Shown here in pieces: positions 40,158 through 50,100 of a stretch of 64,000 bases of DNA. The stretch spans positions 3,472,001 through 3,536,000 of the forward strand of contig NZ_CP160205.1 in NCBI RefSeq assembly GCF_041080815.1, in the 5' to 3' direction. A model generated the notes under the pieces. The model was not told where the DNA came from. It searched no databases and saw only the letters and a list, made by a program, of their open reading frames with translations. Each line of letters opens with the position of its first letter. Within the stretch, counting starts at the first letter, position 1. A program made the translations under genes and the position numbers. This DNA is from Mucilaginibacter yixingensis. Lineage in GTDB: Bacteria > Bacteroidota > Bacteroidia > Sphingobacteriales > Sphingobacteriaceae.

Positions 40158-41531
40158 TTACAGCATAGTCCCCTTCAGTATCAGCACAGCTATACTGAAA
40201 TAAATGATCAGGCCGGTAACGTCAACCAGCGTAGCCACAAATGGGGCCGATGAGGTTGCCGGGTCAAGCCCCAGGCGCTTTAACAGTAAGGGCAACATAG
40301 ATCCGGCTAACGATCCCCATAAAACAATACCAACTAAAGCGGTGCCTACAGTAAGGCCAACCAGCACCCAATGCGGGCCATATATGTTGCTGAACATTGT
40401 CCAGGCAAAAATCCGGAAAAAGCCGATTATCCCGAGCGTAAGCCCCAGCAACAAGCCCGAAACAAGTTCGCGACGCATTACCCGCCACCAATCGGCTACG
40501 GTAACCTCGCCTAAAGCCATCGCCTGGATAATTAATGTTGAAGCCTGAGACCCGCTATTCCCTCCGCTGGAGATAATGAGCGGCACAAACAGCGCCAATA
40601 CTACAGCCTTAGCAATTTGATCTTCAAAATACCCCATTGCGGTGGCGGTAAGCATCTCTCCAAGAAACAGAATGATTAACCAGCCTACACGCTTTTTTAC
40701 CAGCCTGATAAGTGATATATCGAGGTAAGGCTCGTCCAGCGCTTCGGTACCACCAATTTTCTGGATATCTTCGGTATATTCTTCGTTAGCAATCCACAGG
40801 ATATCGTCAACCGTTACAATGCCCAGCAAAATGCCTTCATCATCGGTTACCGGTAAAGCCACACGATTGTTCATCCTAAAAATATTAATGGCTTCCTCTT
40901 GCGGATCTTTCACGTTCAGAGCAATAAGGCGGCTGTCCATCAGATCACTCACCTTCGTTTCGGGCTTTACCAATAATATCTCGCGGATACGGATATCATC
41001 CAGCAAAACGCCTTGCTCATCAATTACATAGATAACATCAATGGTCTCGGAATTTTTTCCATAACGCCTGATGTGCGAGAGTACCCGTTCCACATCCCAG
41101 GTACGTTTAACGGCCACGTAATCGGGCGTCATTAGCCTGCCTATACTATCCTCTTCGTAACCTAAAAGAGCCAGGGCCTCTTTACGGTCGTCGGGACTAA
41201 GATGTAAGATGAGGGTTTTTACCGCGTCGCCATGCAATTCACTGAAAAACGAAGTACGGTCATCGGGCGGCAGCTCATTAATCAATTCTGATATACGATG
41301 CCCTGAAAGTTTTTTAAGGATACGCTCTTGCGTAGGAAAGTCAAGAATGCGGAAAACGTTTACCGCACGGTTTATGGAAAGCAGCTCTACAAATCGGGGA
41401 CCGTGTTCTGGAAATTCATCTATCAGTTCTTCAACGTCGGATATATTTTGGTCGTTCAGATACTGCGTTAGTTTTCTATCGTCATTTTCTTCCAATAGCA
41501 GTTCTAGCTCTTCAACCATTTCTTTCTCCAT
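40158..41531 (-). CDS. mgtE: Magnesium transporter MgtE
   Basis: A 457-residue protein with the MgtE N-domain (residues about 30-130, armadillo-like, EELIDEFPEHGPRFVELL), a CBS pair (about 135-255, VIDEQGVLLDDIRIREILLV, SRLIALNVKDP and a second LGIVTVDDILWI), and a C-terminal transmembrane part of about five helices including FVPLIISSGGNSGSQASTL, the pore motif, and DVTGLIIYFSIAVL. In Thermus MgtE cytoplasmic Mg2+ bound by the N and CBS domains closes the channel. The frame starts MEKEMVEELELLLEE. Divergent from ychF. Confidence 0.93.
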   Translation of the reverse strand: MEKEMVEELELLLEENDDRKLTQYLNDQNISDVEELIDEFPEHGPRFVELLSINRAVNVFRILDFPTQERILKKLSGHRISELINELPPDDRTSFFSELHGDAVKTLILHLSPDDRKEALALLGYEEDSIGRLMTPDYVAVKRTWDVERVLSHIRRYGKNSETIDVIYVIDEQGVLLDDIRIREILLVKPETKVSDLMDSRLIALNVKDPQEEAINIFRMNNRVALPVTDDEGILLGIVTVDDILWIANEEYTEDIQKIGGTEALDEPYLDISLIRLVKKRVGWLIILFLGEMLTATAMGYFEDQIAKAVVLALFVPLIISSGGNSGSQASTLIIQAMALGEVTVADWWRVMRRELVSGLLLGLTLGIIGFFRIFAWTMFSNIYGPHWVLVGLTVGTALVGIVLWGSLAGSMLPLLLKRLGLDPATSSAPFVATLVDVTGLIIYFSIAVLILKGTML

Positions 41532-41634
41532 ATTTAATCCCCCGAAATTTTACATTGGTGTATACTTTTTTATAGTGCTTTTAGCGGTTGCAAAAGTCGG
41601 TTTATTTTTTCAAATATTAAGGCTGTTTTTATGT

Positions 41635-41642
41635 TATCTTTG
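41635..41642 (+). promoter_or_regulatory. Promoter box of ychF
   Basis: TATCTTTG matches TAnnTTTG, with TTTT at 41607-41610 as a poor -33. Transcription would begin near 41650, placing the family C hairpin in the leader. Confidence 0.55.
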
Positions 41643-41657
41643 CGCGTTTTTAAACGA

Positions 41658-41727
41658 GTTCATTGTTCATGGATCATAGTTCATAGAAACTTCAGGGTCC
41701 TTTTACCATGAACCATGAACTATTAAC
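41658..41727. repeat. Dispersed inverted repeat, family C (copy 4), ychF leader
   Basis: Arm 41658-41680 and arm 41705-41727 pair at 19 of 23 positions around a 24-base loop. The hairpin ends 9 bp before the ychF ATG and so lies over the ribosome-binding zone. Confidence 0.78.
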
Positions 41728-41736
41728 CAATAAAGA

Positions 41737-42837
41737 ATGGCATTACAATGTGGTATAGTGGGTTTGCCGAATGTGGGGAAATCAACACTTTTTAACTGTT
41801 TATCAAATGCAAAAGCGCAGGCGGCCAACTTTCCGTTCTGTACTATTGAGCCAAATGTGGGCGTAATTACCGTGCCCGATGAGCGCTTAACCAAACTGGC
41901 CGAACTGGTTGTTCCGCAGAAAGTAGTGCCTAACACCATTGAGATTGTTGATATTGCCGGTCTGGTAAAAGGTGCCAGCAAAGGCGAGGGTTTGGGTAAT
42001 CAGTTTTTGGCCAACATTCGCGCCACTAACGCCATTTTGCACGTGCTGCGTTGTTTTGATAATGATAACGTAATTCACGTTGACGGCTCGGTTGACCCGA
42101 TCCGCGATAAAGAGATCATTGATACTGAGTTGCAGCTGAAAGACCTTGATTCGATCGAGAAAAAGATCAGCAAGATTGAGAAAATGGCTAAAACCGGCGG
42201 CGATAAAGATGCCAAAAAAGCATTTGAAGTGCTTTCGGTTTACAAAGCCCACCTGCTGGAAGGTAAATCTGCCCGCACCGCTCCTGTTGCCGAAGAAGAT
42301 AAAGAGCACATTGCCGACATTTGGCTGCTAACCGCCAAACCGGTATTGTATGTATGCAACGTTGAAGAAAGCGCCGTTAACACCGGCAACGCTTATGTTG
42401 ATAAAGTAAGAGAAGTAGCCAAAGCCGAAGGTGCCGAAGTGCTGGTGATCTCTGCCCAGATTGAGTCTGAAATTGCACAACTGGAAAGCTATGAAGAGCG
42501 CCAGATGTTTTTGGACGATTTAGGTCTTGCTGAATCAGGTGTTAACAAGCTAATCAAAGCGGCGTACAAGCTACTTAACCTGGCTACCTACTTCACTGCT
42601 GGTGTGCAGGAAGTACGTGCGTGGACTATTACCCTGGGCTTTACCGCTCCGCAGGCTGCCGGCGTTATCCACTCTGATTTTGAAAAAGGCTTTATCCGCG
42701 CCGAGGTAATTAAATATGCAGACTTTGTGGCATTTGGTTCTGAAGCAGCATGTAAAGAGAATGGCAAGCTAGGCGTAGAGGGCAAAACCTATGTTGTGGA
42801 AGACGGCGATATCATGCACTTCCGTTTTAATGTGTAA
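41737..42837 (+). CDS. ychF: Redox-regulated/ribosome-associated GTPase-like ATPase YchF
   Basis: A 366-residue Obg-family P-loop protein. GIVGLPNVGKSTLFNCL is Walker A (G1), DIAGLVKGASKGEGLGN is G3, NVEES stands near the altered G4 that favours ATP over GTP, and the C-terminal TGS domain (TAGVQEVRAWTITLGFTAPQ, AAGVIHSDFEKGFIRAEVIK) follows. YchF/OLA1 binds ribosomes and affects stress tolerance. The ATG at 41737 gives MALQCGIVGLPNVG. Its leader may contain the family C hairpin. It ends in front of a family B repeat and a strong terminator. Confidence 0.95.
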   Translation: MALQCGIVGLPNVGKSTLFNCLSNAKAQAANFPFCTIEPNVGVITVPDERLTKLAELVVPQKVVPNTIEIVDIAGLVKGASKGEGLGNQFLANIRATNAILHVLRCFDNDNVIHVDGSVDPIRDKEIIDTELQLKDLDSIEKKISKIEKMAKTGGDKDAKKAFEVLSVYKAHLLEGKSARTAPVAEEDKEHIADIWLLTAKPVLYVCNVEESAVNTGNAYVDKVREVAKAEGAEVLVISAQIESEIAQLESYEERQMFLDDLGLAESGVNKLIKAAYKLLNLATYFTAGVQEVRAWTITLGFTAPQAAGVIHSDFEKGFIRAEVIKYADFVAFGSEAACKENGKLGVEGKTYVVEDGDIMHFRFNV

Positions 42838-42841
42838 GGTT

Positions 42842-42986
42842 AATTTCGGACTTCGGATGTTCAATTTCGGATTTTGAAATATTGGTAAAAGACAAAGGCG
42901 ATGAAAAATTCATCGCCTTTGTCTTTTATATCTTTATCGCTTTTTATTCTTTATAAATCCGAAATCGAACATTCTAAATTCGAAAT
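42842..42986. repeat. Dispersed inverted repeat, family B (copy 2)
   Basis: Arm 42843-42874 and arm 42955-42986 are complementary at 27 of 32 positions, related to the copy at 29.4 kb. They enclose the ychF terminator. Confidence 0.82.
42891..42928 (+). terminator. Terminator of ychF
   Basis: GACAAAGGCGATGAA / TTCATCGCCTTTGTC, a 15-bp perfect stem with T-rich 3' side. Confidence 0.92.
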
Positions 42987-42989
42987 AAA

Positions 42990-43066
42990 AATAAAACCCC
43001 CTTTCACTCGCTGTCAGGGGGTTTTAACCTAAACCTTATCACAATAGCAAATGTTTCCACTTGCTA
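42990..43066 (-). ncRNA. Candidate small RNA, about 75 nt
   Basis: On the minus strand a TATGTTTG box (43079-43072) would start a transcript near 43066. The next segment can fold AGCAA...TTGCT (AGCAAGTGGAAACATTTGCT), and the transcript would end at the hairpin AAAACCCCCTGACAGCGAG... paired as CCCCC/GGGGG at 42993-43025 with a U-rich tail. There is no coding frame of note. A promoter-hairpin-terminator unit this short is typical of a small regulatory RNA, but the hairpin could also be just a back-up terminator; RNA evidence is needed. Confidence 0.4.
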
Positions 43067-43071
43067 AGTTG

Positions 43072-43079
43072 CAAACATA
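43072..43079 (-). promoter_or_regulatory. Candidate promoter of the small RNA
   Basis: TATGTTTG (43079 to 43072 on the minus strand) matches TAnnTTTG. No clear -33 TTG at the normal distance. Confidence 0.4.
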
Positions 43080-43440
43080 GTAAAAAATGAATGAAGAACA
43101 GGTGAGTTTTTTTCAAATCCTCAAAATTTTATGTTTGTTACGCTATGGTGACATTAGGCACCAGCGCCTAATTCAAGTCCAATATTTGGAAATCATCTTT
43201 TTGCGGGTTTTACCCCCAATATTATGCAGTTAACCTAAACGAAACACGAAAGTTTCTTGCTAATTAGGCTTGATTGAACAAACCAGCCCGCTTAATCTAC
43301 AATTTAGCGATCGTACACGCCTTTTTTTCTTCATCAACAAGGCTATTTTTGGGCACACAAGCTTATTAACTAAACTTATCACCCAGTGGAAAATATAAAA
43401 CAGAACGAAAACTGATTTACAGATTAAAAATTGGAAATAA
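43080..43440. other. Intergenic stretch, no credible gene
   Basis: A 48-residue frame opens at 43087 (plus) and other short hydrophobic frames exist on the minus strand; none has a family look or a good start context. A TAGGC...GCCTA palindrome lies near 43154-43172. Nothing else is supported. Confidence 0.4.
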
Positions 43441-43474
43441 ACAGGAAAGCCTGCCAAATGGCAGGCTTTCCTGT
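43441..43474 (-). terminator. Terminator of the secreted-unknown gene
   Basis: ACAGGAAAGCCTGCCA / TGGCAGGCTTTCCTGT perfect stem, 23 bp past the stop of the minus-strand gene at 43497. Confidence 0.9.
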
Positions 43475-43496
43475 TCTTTATAACCGACTGAAAATT

Positions 43497-43955
43497 TTAT
43501 CTATTGAAAACAAATTTTCTCTCATTAAAAGTAGCATCAGAAAAATGCATTGTCCACGTCACTGTAATATGATCCCAATTATCAGGATTAAATGAATAGA
43601 CGTCCATCGCCAAATCTGCTATGCGGGTGCCTGGATAAGACACTGTGTCCTGGTGAAAAGTCAAAGACGACGTATCGCTAGAGGCCGAAATGGAAAGATC
43701 AACCTCGCTGATATAAACACTGGGGTCTGTTGGTTCATCATAGTTTTGCCCCTCGATCCGATAATGATAGTCTACGTCCTCGGCAAAAAATACATCCTCT
43801 ACCAAAAGCTCGTCTGCCGTGTTGCTACATGAATAAAAATCCGACAGGTTAATCCAATAATTTGGACCGGAATTAAAGTAGGTGTAATTAGTTTGAGCAA
43901 AGCTCAGTTTGGTAACAAACATGGCTAAAAAGCACAACAGGAACACTTTTTTCAT
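43497..43955 (-). CDS. Secreted protein of unknown function
   Basis: A 152-residue protein with a signal peptide (MKKVFLLCFLAMFVTKLSFA, cleavage before QTNYTYF) and a mature part rich in Asp, Ser, Tyr and Phe (for example ISEVDLSISASSDTSSLTFH and WDHITVTWTMHFSD), probably a beta-sandwich fold. No family is recognised. No cysteine pattern or lipobox. It lies alone, with its own terminator, next to the carbohydrate locus; whether it binds glycans is speculation. Confidence 0.6.
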   Translation of the reverse strand: MKKVFLLCFLAMFVTKLSFAQTNYTYFNSGPNYWINLSDFYSCSNTADELLVEDVFFAEDVDYHYRIEGQNYDEPTDPSVYISEVDLSISASSDTSSLTFHQDTVSYPGTRIADLAMDVYSFNPDNWDHITVTWTMHFSDATFNERKFVFNR

Positions 43956-44098
43956 AGTACATAAGGTTTATAATAAAGGCCTACTCTTTTTAAGATTTTC
44001 GGCTTCCTCTGCTGAGATAGAGGGGCTAAATTGGTATGGAACAACCGCTTATACGAATATAACTAATGATGAGTTACCTTTAGATTAACCTACTGTTA

Positions 44099-44136
44099 AA
44101 CAACAAAAATTGGCCAATTGACCAACTTTTGTTGTT
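44099..44136 (-). terminator. Terminator of the glycoside hydrolase gene
   Basis: AACAACAAAAATTGG / CCAACTTTTGTTGTT (14 of 15 paired), 52 bp beyond the hydrolase stop on the minus strand. Confidence 0.75.
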
Positions 44137-44187
44137 TAAATAATCCAATACCTTAATGGGTGGAGCTGTGACGTATAATATGAGTTA

Positions 44188-45807
44188 TCAATTCAGATCC
44201 TCATTCAACTCATTTTGTTTCTTTTGTGGCTTGGTTGGTGTTTTACCACCATCAACACGGGTAATACGCAGGGCCATATATGGCTTTCCTGTCAGTTTTA
44301 CCGGTGCACTTTTATCGCTAAAGCTGTAATTATCGCTCTTTTTAATCTCAAACGTTTTGTTTACTGGTGTAATGGTCATATTCCAGGTATCAATTACATC
44401 AACCTTAAACTTCATACCGTCGGTAAGGGCTTCTTTAGGCAATTTAAAATCCCAGGTGGCTGGCGTGTCCTTACCAAAGTATAACAGGTAATATTCGCCG
44501 GCTTTACCTGCTAGGTTAGGGCTATAAAAATGATCAATTGGGGTTAATCCTTCCTGCGGACCAGCCTCTACAATCTTTTTCAAAAACGCAATGCGTGCCG
44601 GGCTCTGGCCGTTTAGTTTACCACCTTTACCAATCCATCCGGTTGATGTGGTTTCGCCGTGGGTAGCAAAACCGCCGCCAATGTAAACGTTCCAGAAACG
44701 GAAGGTCATTTCTTCGCCGGTCAGCTGGCCCCAGCGGCGCTCAATGTTACCCTCGTAGTTAATTTCGTCATTTACAATGGGCTTACGATAGATATCGCGC
44801 AGCAAAGAACTACCAAAAGGCGCTTTTGCCACATTATAATACTGCAAACTTACGTGGGTAACCCACGGCTTAGTGTAATCATAAATACGATCGGCATTGT
44901 GGATAGAGCGTAAGTGGCCGTACGGATCGGCCTTTTGCACTACCTGGAAGTAACGATCCCAGTCTTCATCAGTTAACTGACGGATAAAGCTGTTCTCATT
45001 ACACAAACTCCACCAAATGTTATGGAAAGCTGCAAAACGGGCCACCATATATTTCAGGAAACGGATATTGGTTTCATCGTCCATCTTATCAAAGCCCCAT
45101 TTACCGCCATCATACGGGCGGAATAGGATCAGGTCAGACTCTACGCCAATTTCTTCTAACTGCTTAATATTTTTCTCCAGACGACGGAAGAACTCAGGAT
45201 TAAAACGCGAGAAATCAAAGTTCTCTTTCGATGTGCCCACAAACGGGAAAACGGTTAGCTTATCCGGCCCATCAACATAGCCGCCTTTAAACGGCGGGAT
45301 AGCCAGCATACGCACTTTATTAAAGGGCGAGCTTTTCAGCGTTTGTATGGTTTCGTTCTGCGTCTCCTGGTTTTGAAAAGCCCACTCGTAAATGGTTGTG
45401 CCGAAGGGGGTGTAGGCAGTGCTATCGGCATAAGCAAAATGATATTTGTGGCTCACCACTACCGGGCCATGCACATTTTTATCAGCAGCGGTACAGGTAA
45501 AACTGCCGTGCTTTTTATCCAGCTCAGCATGATTACTGGTTACCGAATAGGTCCACTCACCTTGCTTGTCGGGCATAAACCTGATCTTGTAAATACCATC
45601 GCCATCATAAAAACCCTCGGGACGGAAAACTTCGTTACCATGACGAAACTCGCCTACCAGCACCGTATTGATAAACGGATCGCCGGCATCGCTGCCTTTA
45701 AGGGTAAGTTCAAAAACGCCCCACTGTGGCACTTTGTCCTGTGCATGCAGGCCAGTGCAAAAAACAAGAAATAAACAAATAGCAAAAAGCTGTTTTAGGT
45801 TGATCAT
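44188..45807 (-). CDS. DUF5060/DUF5605-type putative glycoside hydrolase, secreted
   Basis: A 539-residue protein. It has a signal peptide (MINLKQLFAICLFLVFCTGL, cleaved near HAQ), an N-terminal beta-sandwich domain (DUF5060: WGVFELTLKG, DGIYKIRFMPDKQGEWTYSV), a TIM-barrel-like domain related to the DUF4038/apiosidase group (TPFGTTIYEWAFQNQ, KVRMLAIPPFKGG, LILFRPYDGGKWGFD, IWWSLCNENSFI, KPIVNDEINYEGN) and a C-terminal beta domain (DUF5605). E in LCNENS and E in NDEINYEG are plausible acid/base and nucleophile. Plant pectin or arabinogalactan side chains are typical targets for relatives. The ATG at 45807 is chosen by the signal peptide. It neighbours AraC and SusC/D. Confidence 0.75.
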   Translation of the reverse strand: MINLKQLFAICLFLVFCTGLHAQDKVPQWGVFELTLKGSDAGDPFINTVLVGEFRHGNEVFRPEGFYDGDGIYKIRFMPDKQGEWTYSVTSNHAELDKKHGSFTCTAADKNVHGPVVVSHKYHFAYADSTAYTPFGTTIYEWAFQNQETQNETIQTLKSSPFNKVRMLAIPPFKGGYVDGPDKLTVFPFVGTSKENFDFSRFNPEFFRRLEKNIKQLEEIGVESDLILFRPYDGGKWGFDKMDDETNIRFLKYMVARFAAFHNIWWSLCNENSFIRQLTDEDWDRYFQVVQKADPYGHLRSIHNADRIYDYTKPWVTHVSLQYYNVAKAPFGSSLLRDIYRKPIVNDEINYEGNIERRWGQLTGEEMTFRFWNVYIGGGFATHGETTSTGWIGKGGKLNGQSPARIAFLKKIVEAGPQEGLTPIDHFYSPNLAGKAGEYYLLYFGKDTPATWDFKLPKEALTDGMKFKVDVIDTWNMTITPVNKTFEIKKSDNYSFSDKSAPVKLTGKPYMALRITRVDGGKTPTKPQKKQNELNEDLN

Positions 45808-45844
45808 ATATTCTAAATGATGTTTAATGGATTGCAAATTAGTT

Positions 45845-46702
45845 TCAAGAATAGATTTGTTTGTAAAGCTGTGGTGTTTTGCCGGTGAGCTCTTTAAAAC
45901 ACCGGTGAAAGCACGAGAAATTATTAAAACCGCTCTCATAACACACCTGTTTAATATTCACCTTGTTATCTATTAACAATTTACAGGCATACCCTACCCT
46001 TATTTCTATCAGGAATTGCGAGTAAGTTTTGCCTATTTGTTGTTTGAAATAGCGGCAGAAAGAGCTCTCGGTAAGGCCGGCAATAGAAGCAACTTCCTGG
46101 AGCTTTATCTTCTTCCCGAAGTTGGTGAGCGAAAAATTATAAACGGCATTGATGCGGCTATCGTCCGCGTCAATAAAATCATACTTAAACCCTACCGACG
46201 ATAGTTGCACCACCTGCTCTTCTTTTGTAATGGCGTGTAGGCATTCCAGCAGCGCTATAATCCGGTTTAACCCTTCTGTAGCATGTATATTTTCTATCAG
46301 ACGGGCAACCTCTGGTGATTTACTGGCTTTAAGCAGTAGCCCTTGCCTGGCCCGCTCAAGCAAGTTTTTCAGCGCCCTGCTTTCCGGGAGACATAAAAAA
46401 CGCTCGCCCATAAAGTTCTCAAAAAAATGGATTACAGTAGCGTAACTGTCAGGGCGGGTATCGGTCTCCACATCTTCATACACCCAATAATGTGGCAGGT
46501 TTGAACCGATGAGTAAAATATCGCCCGCGCTAAATTTGGATATATTATCGCCAATAAACTGCGTGCCATGGCCTGAATGTATAAAAATCAACTCCACCTC
46601 GCTGTGGTAATGCCAGCGATTATTGACGTTAGGCTCCTGCTCTTTACGCACGCTAAAAGAGTTGGCCGGCCCATAGGGCACCTTCAGCAAATGGGGCTTC
46701 AT
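45845..46702 (-). CDS. AraC-family transcriptional regulator with cupin domain
   Basis: A 285-residue protein. The N-terminal cupin-like sensor (about residues 20-110; WHYHSEVELIFIHSGHG, FSAGDILLIGSNLPHYW) precedes an AraC DNA-binding domain with two helix-turn-helix units (IKLQEVASIAGLTESSFCRY and VNIKQVCYESGFNNFSCFHR, ending ELTGKTPQLYKQIYS). Such regulators bind sugars in the cupin and control adjacent catabolic genes. It lies between the hydrolase and the divergent susC/D genes, so it probably controls both. The 440-bp gap ahead of susC carries a TTGGT...ACCAA palindrome as a possible operator. Confidence 0.85.
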   Translation of the reverse strand: MKPHLLKVPYGPANSFSVRKEQEPNVNNRWHYHSEVELIFIHSGHGTQFIGDNISKFSAGDILLIGSNLPHYWVYEDVETDTRPDSYATVIHFFENFMGERFLCLPESRALKNLLERARQGLLLKASKSPEVARLIENIHATEGLNRIIALLECLHAITKEEQVVQLSSVGFKYDFIDADDSRINAVYNFSLTNFGKKIKLQEVASIAGLTESSFCRYFKQQIGKTYSQFLIEIRVGYACKLLIDNKVNIKQVCYESGFNNFSCFHRCFKELTGKTPQLYKQIYS

Positions 46703-47141
46703 AATTGTTTTTCAACCAAATACATTAAACAAAACAACACATGCCGCACCCGTAAACCGGGCCGGCTGGTATCCTATTCAATAAAATTTCTCTGAAAATT
46801 GGTTTATAAACAGACCAATATTAATAAATATCACCTTCAATTACAATCTTGCGAACCAGATAAGATAAAATATCTTAATAGTTGGACAATTACTCCAGCC
46901 TAAAAATTAACGGGTAACCGATATTAGAGATACCAATTCTACCCCACTTGGGGTCCAAGACCGATTAAGAAATTTTTTATAGAATAATCATACAGGCGCA
47001 GTGCATATGCATTGCTGTCTGCTATGTAAGTATTTGCTGTTGAATTGTTTGCGGAACGAACAATACTTAACGGTTTTGGATATGCATTGGTAACGTTTGA
47101 TAGGGGAAATAAAACCAATTAATAACTAAAAACAATCTGGA
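46703..47141. promoter_or_regulatory. Regulatory region between araC-type gene and susC
   Basis: 439 bp, AT-rich, no gene. It contains ATTGGT-N10-ACCAAT (46798-46819), a nearby CCCC-ACTT-GGGG palindrome (about 46947-46958) and tracts of poly-A/T. No exact TAnnTTTG box is seen near susC; TAACGTTTG at about 47092-47100 has one base too many between the parts. Operator identity is inference. Confidence 0.4.
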
Positions 47142-50100
47142 ATGAATCGAAACTTACTCATCCGATGTACAGTGGCGTTTCTGCTGCTCTGTAGCGCGCA
47201 CTTGTATGCACAGCAAAGAACCGTGAGGGGAAAAGTGGTTGACAAAAAAGACAACCTGCCCTTGCCCGGAGTTTCTGTAAAAGTGAAGGGCGATACCCGT
47301 GGTATTGCCACCAGCGTAGACGGCACCTTTGTGCTCAACCTCAACTCGGGGAGCACGGTGCTGCAATTTTCATTTATAGGCTATCAATCTCAGGAAATTG
47401 ATGTAAAAGCCCGCGATTTTGTTAGCGTGGAGATGGAAAGCACCAACGCCAAGCTAAACGAAGTGGTAGTGGTTGGTTACGGCCAGCAAGCTAAGCGTTA
47501 TGTAACCGGTTCTGTTGCCAAAGTTGATGTAAAACAGACTGAAGATATGCCGGTAACCAATTTTGCGCAAAATTTGCGCGGACGCGTACCCGGCGTTACG
47601 TTCTCTGACGGCGGACGACCAGGCCAGGGAGGTACGATACAGGTGAGGGGCGTACGCTCGCCCAGCGGCAACAAAGGACCGCTTATTATTTTAGATGGGG
47701 TATTCTTTTATGGCAGTTTGCAAGACATCAACAGCGATGACATTGCCTCGCTGCAGGTATTAAAAGACCAAAGTGCTTTGGCCATCTATGGTACCCGTGC
47801 GGCAAACGGTGCCATACTGATCACCACCAAAAAAGGGCTGAGCGATAAGCCAACTATTAGTGCCAACGCGTTCTATGGCGCCTCTTCATGGAGCAAACGG
47901 GTAAAGCTATACAGTCCTGAAGGCTACCTGCAACGTATACTTGATTACCGCGCGGCTAACGGTCAAACGTCAGACCCTACGCAAATCAGAAGCTACCTGC
48001 AAACTACCGAGCAAACGCAATATGATGCAGGGCAAACTGTTGATGGGTGGGACGCCATATCGGCCAAAAACCCGGCTACGGCCAAATACAACCTCAGCAT
48101 GTCTGGCAAAACAGATCGCGTTAATTATTTTATATCGGGCCAATACGCCGACGACCAGGGACTAATTCTCAATGACCGTGAGAAACGGGTAGTAGGCCGC
48201 GCCAATATCAGTTCTAATGTTACCAACTGGCTTAACTTAGGCATCAACTCGTTGTTCAGCAAGCGTAATGACTCAGGAGTTCGCCCGCCTATAGACCAGG
48301 GATATTCGCTAAGTCCGTATGCTAAATTATATACAGACGCATCGCAAACCGCATTGCTGCCTTATCCATCGGTAGATCAATTGCAGTTTAACCCGTTATT
48401 TAACCCAACTTACTCAAAAAACGATGTGCAATCATATGCCTTCCAGGCCAGTATGTTCGCCGTTGTTGACTTTCCTTTTGTAAGGGGTTTAAGCTACCGT
48501 GTAAACTACAACCCAAACTACATCTGGTCTCATAACTATGCTTTTACACCTAACTATAATGCCAATGGTTATGTAAACACCGGCAGTGCGTCCAAGCAAA
48601 ATCAACAATTATCAAACTGGCAGTTGGAAAACATTCTGACTTATAATAAAAAGATCAATGAAGATCATGAGTTTGATGTAACACTGCTTTATGGCCGGGA
48701 TAACCAGTACACAGAGAGTACTACCGCGCGATCTTCAAACATCTTCAATAATTCAAACGGATGGGATAATCTTAATTTAGGTACCACCCAAACGGTAGCG
48801 TCAACATCGCAATTGGTAACATCGTTATCATCTATGGCGCGCATCAATTACCATTATAAAAACAGGTATTTCTTAACGCTGACCGCCCGTCATGATGGCA
48901 ACTCGCAGTTTGGCGAAGGACAGAAATTCGGCACCTTCCCTTCTGCCGCATTTGCCTGGGTAGCCTCAGACGAACCTTTTATCAAAAACGCGCTACCTAT
49001 GTTTGACCAGATCAAGGTGCGCACATCCTATGGTAGCGTTGGTAACATAGCCAGCGACCCATACCGGTCATTAATACAGTTAAATGTTACCCAATATGTA
49101 TTTGGCGATGGCAGCCAGACCTATAATGGTATTGCGCCTAACCCGCAGTTTTTACCAAGCCCGCTGCTGGGCTGGGAAACCACTAAAGGTTATAATGCCG
49201 CCATTGATTTTGATTTACTAAAAGGACGCTTTAACGGTACGGTAGAATATTATAACAACCACACTACGGGGTTATTACAGTTGCAAAGCGTTCCGGTACT
49301 TACCGGCTTTACCAATCAATATGTCAACATTGGTGAAACCAATACCTGGGGATTTGAATTTAGCCTCAACAGCGTGAATATGAAATCGAAAGATTTTGAG
49401 TGGGATACTAATTTCATTTTCTCTTATACCGCCAATAAGTGGCTGCATATTAAATACCAGGACGGTAACCACGACGGCATTGAAGATAATGACATTGCCA
49501 ACAATTGGGTAATTGGTCAGCCTATCCGTATTGCTTATGACTATACCCGCGACGGAATTTATCAAACCGGAGATGTGTTGCCATCGGGCTATAAACCAGG
49601 CTGGATCAGGGTGAAAGACATCAATAACAGTGGCAGCATCACATCTGATGACCGCTCGCCGGTTGGTTCGCTTGATCCTAAATACAACTATGGCCTTACC
49701 AACACTTTTCGTTATAAAAACTTCAATTTCTCATTCATGCTCAACGCCATGACCGGGTATATTGCAGCATTTAACGAACAGGATGTGAGCAACGCCACCG
49801 GGCAGAGCAGTTTCCCTGGCCGCCCGCTCAATATGCTGGATGCAGGCTACTGGACACCACAAAACCAGTCTACCACGCGTCCGGGACTTAACTTTACCAA
49901 CCCCCTGCTCATTCAATATTATGTAAGCCGCAATTTCTTAAGGCTGCAAAATGCAACATTGGGCTACACGTTACCTAAAACACTTACTAACAAGCTAGGA
50001 GTAAACAGTTTACGCGTTTATGTGAGCGGACAAAACTTAATTACCTGGACCAAATGGCCCGGACCAGACCCTGAAAGCGGTAATGCTGCTGTTACCGGCT

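Noticed and set aside
43087..43233. 48-residue frame in the gap after ychF
   Set aside because: It has no recognised motif or start context, and composition is like the surrounding noncoding DNA.
43260..43457. 65-residue hydrophobic frame on the minus strand
   Set aside because: It runs into the terminator hairpin of the secreted-protein gene and has no homology that I recognise.
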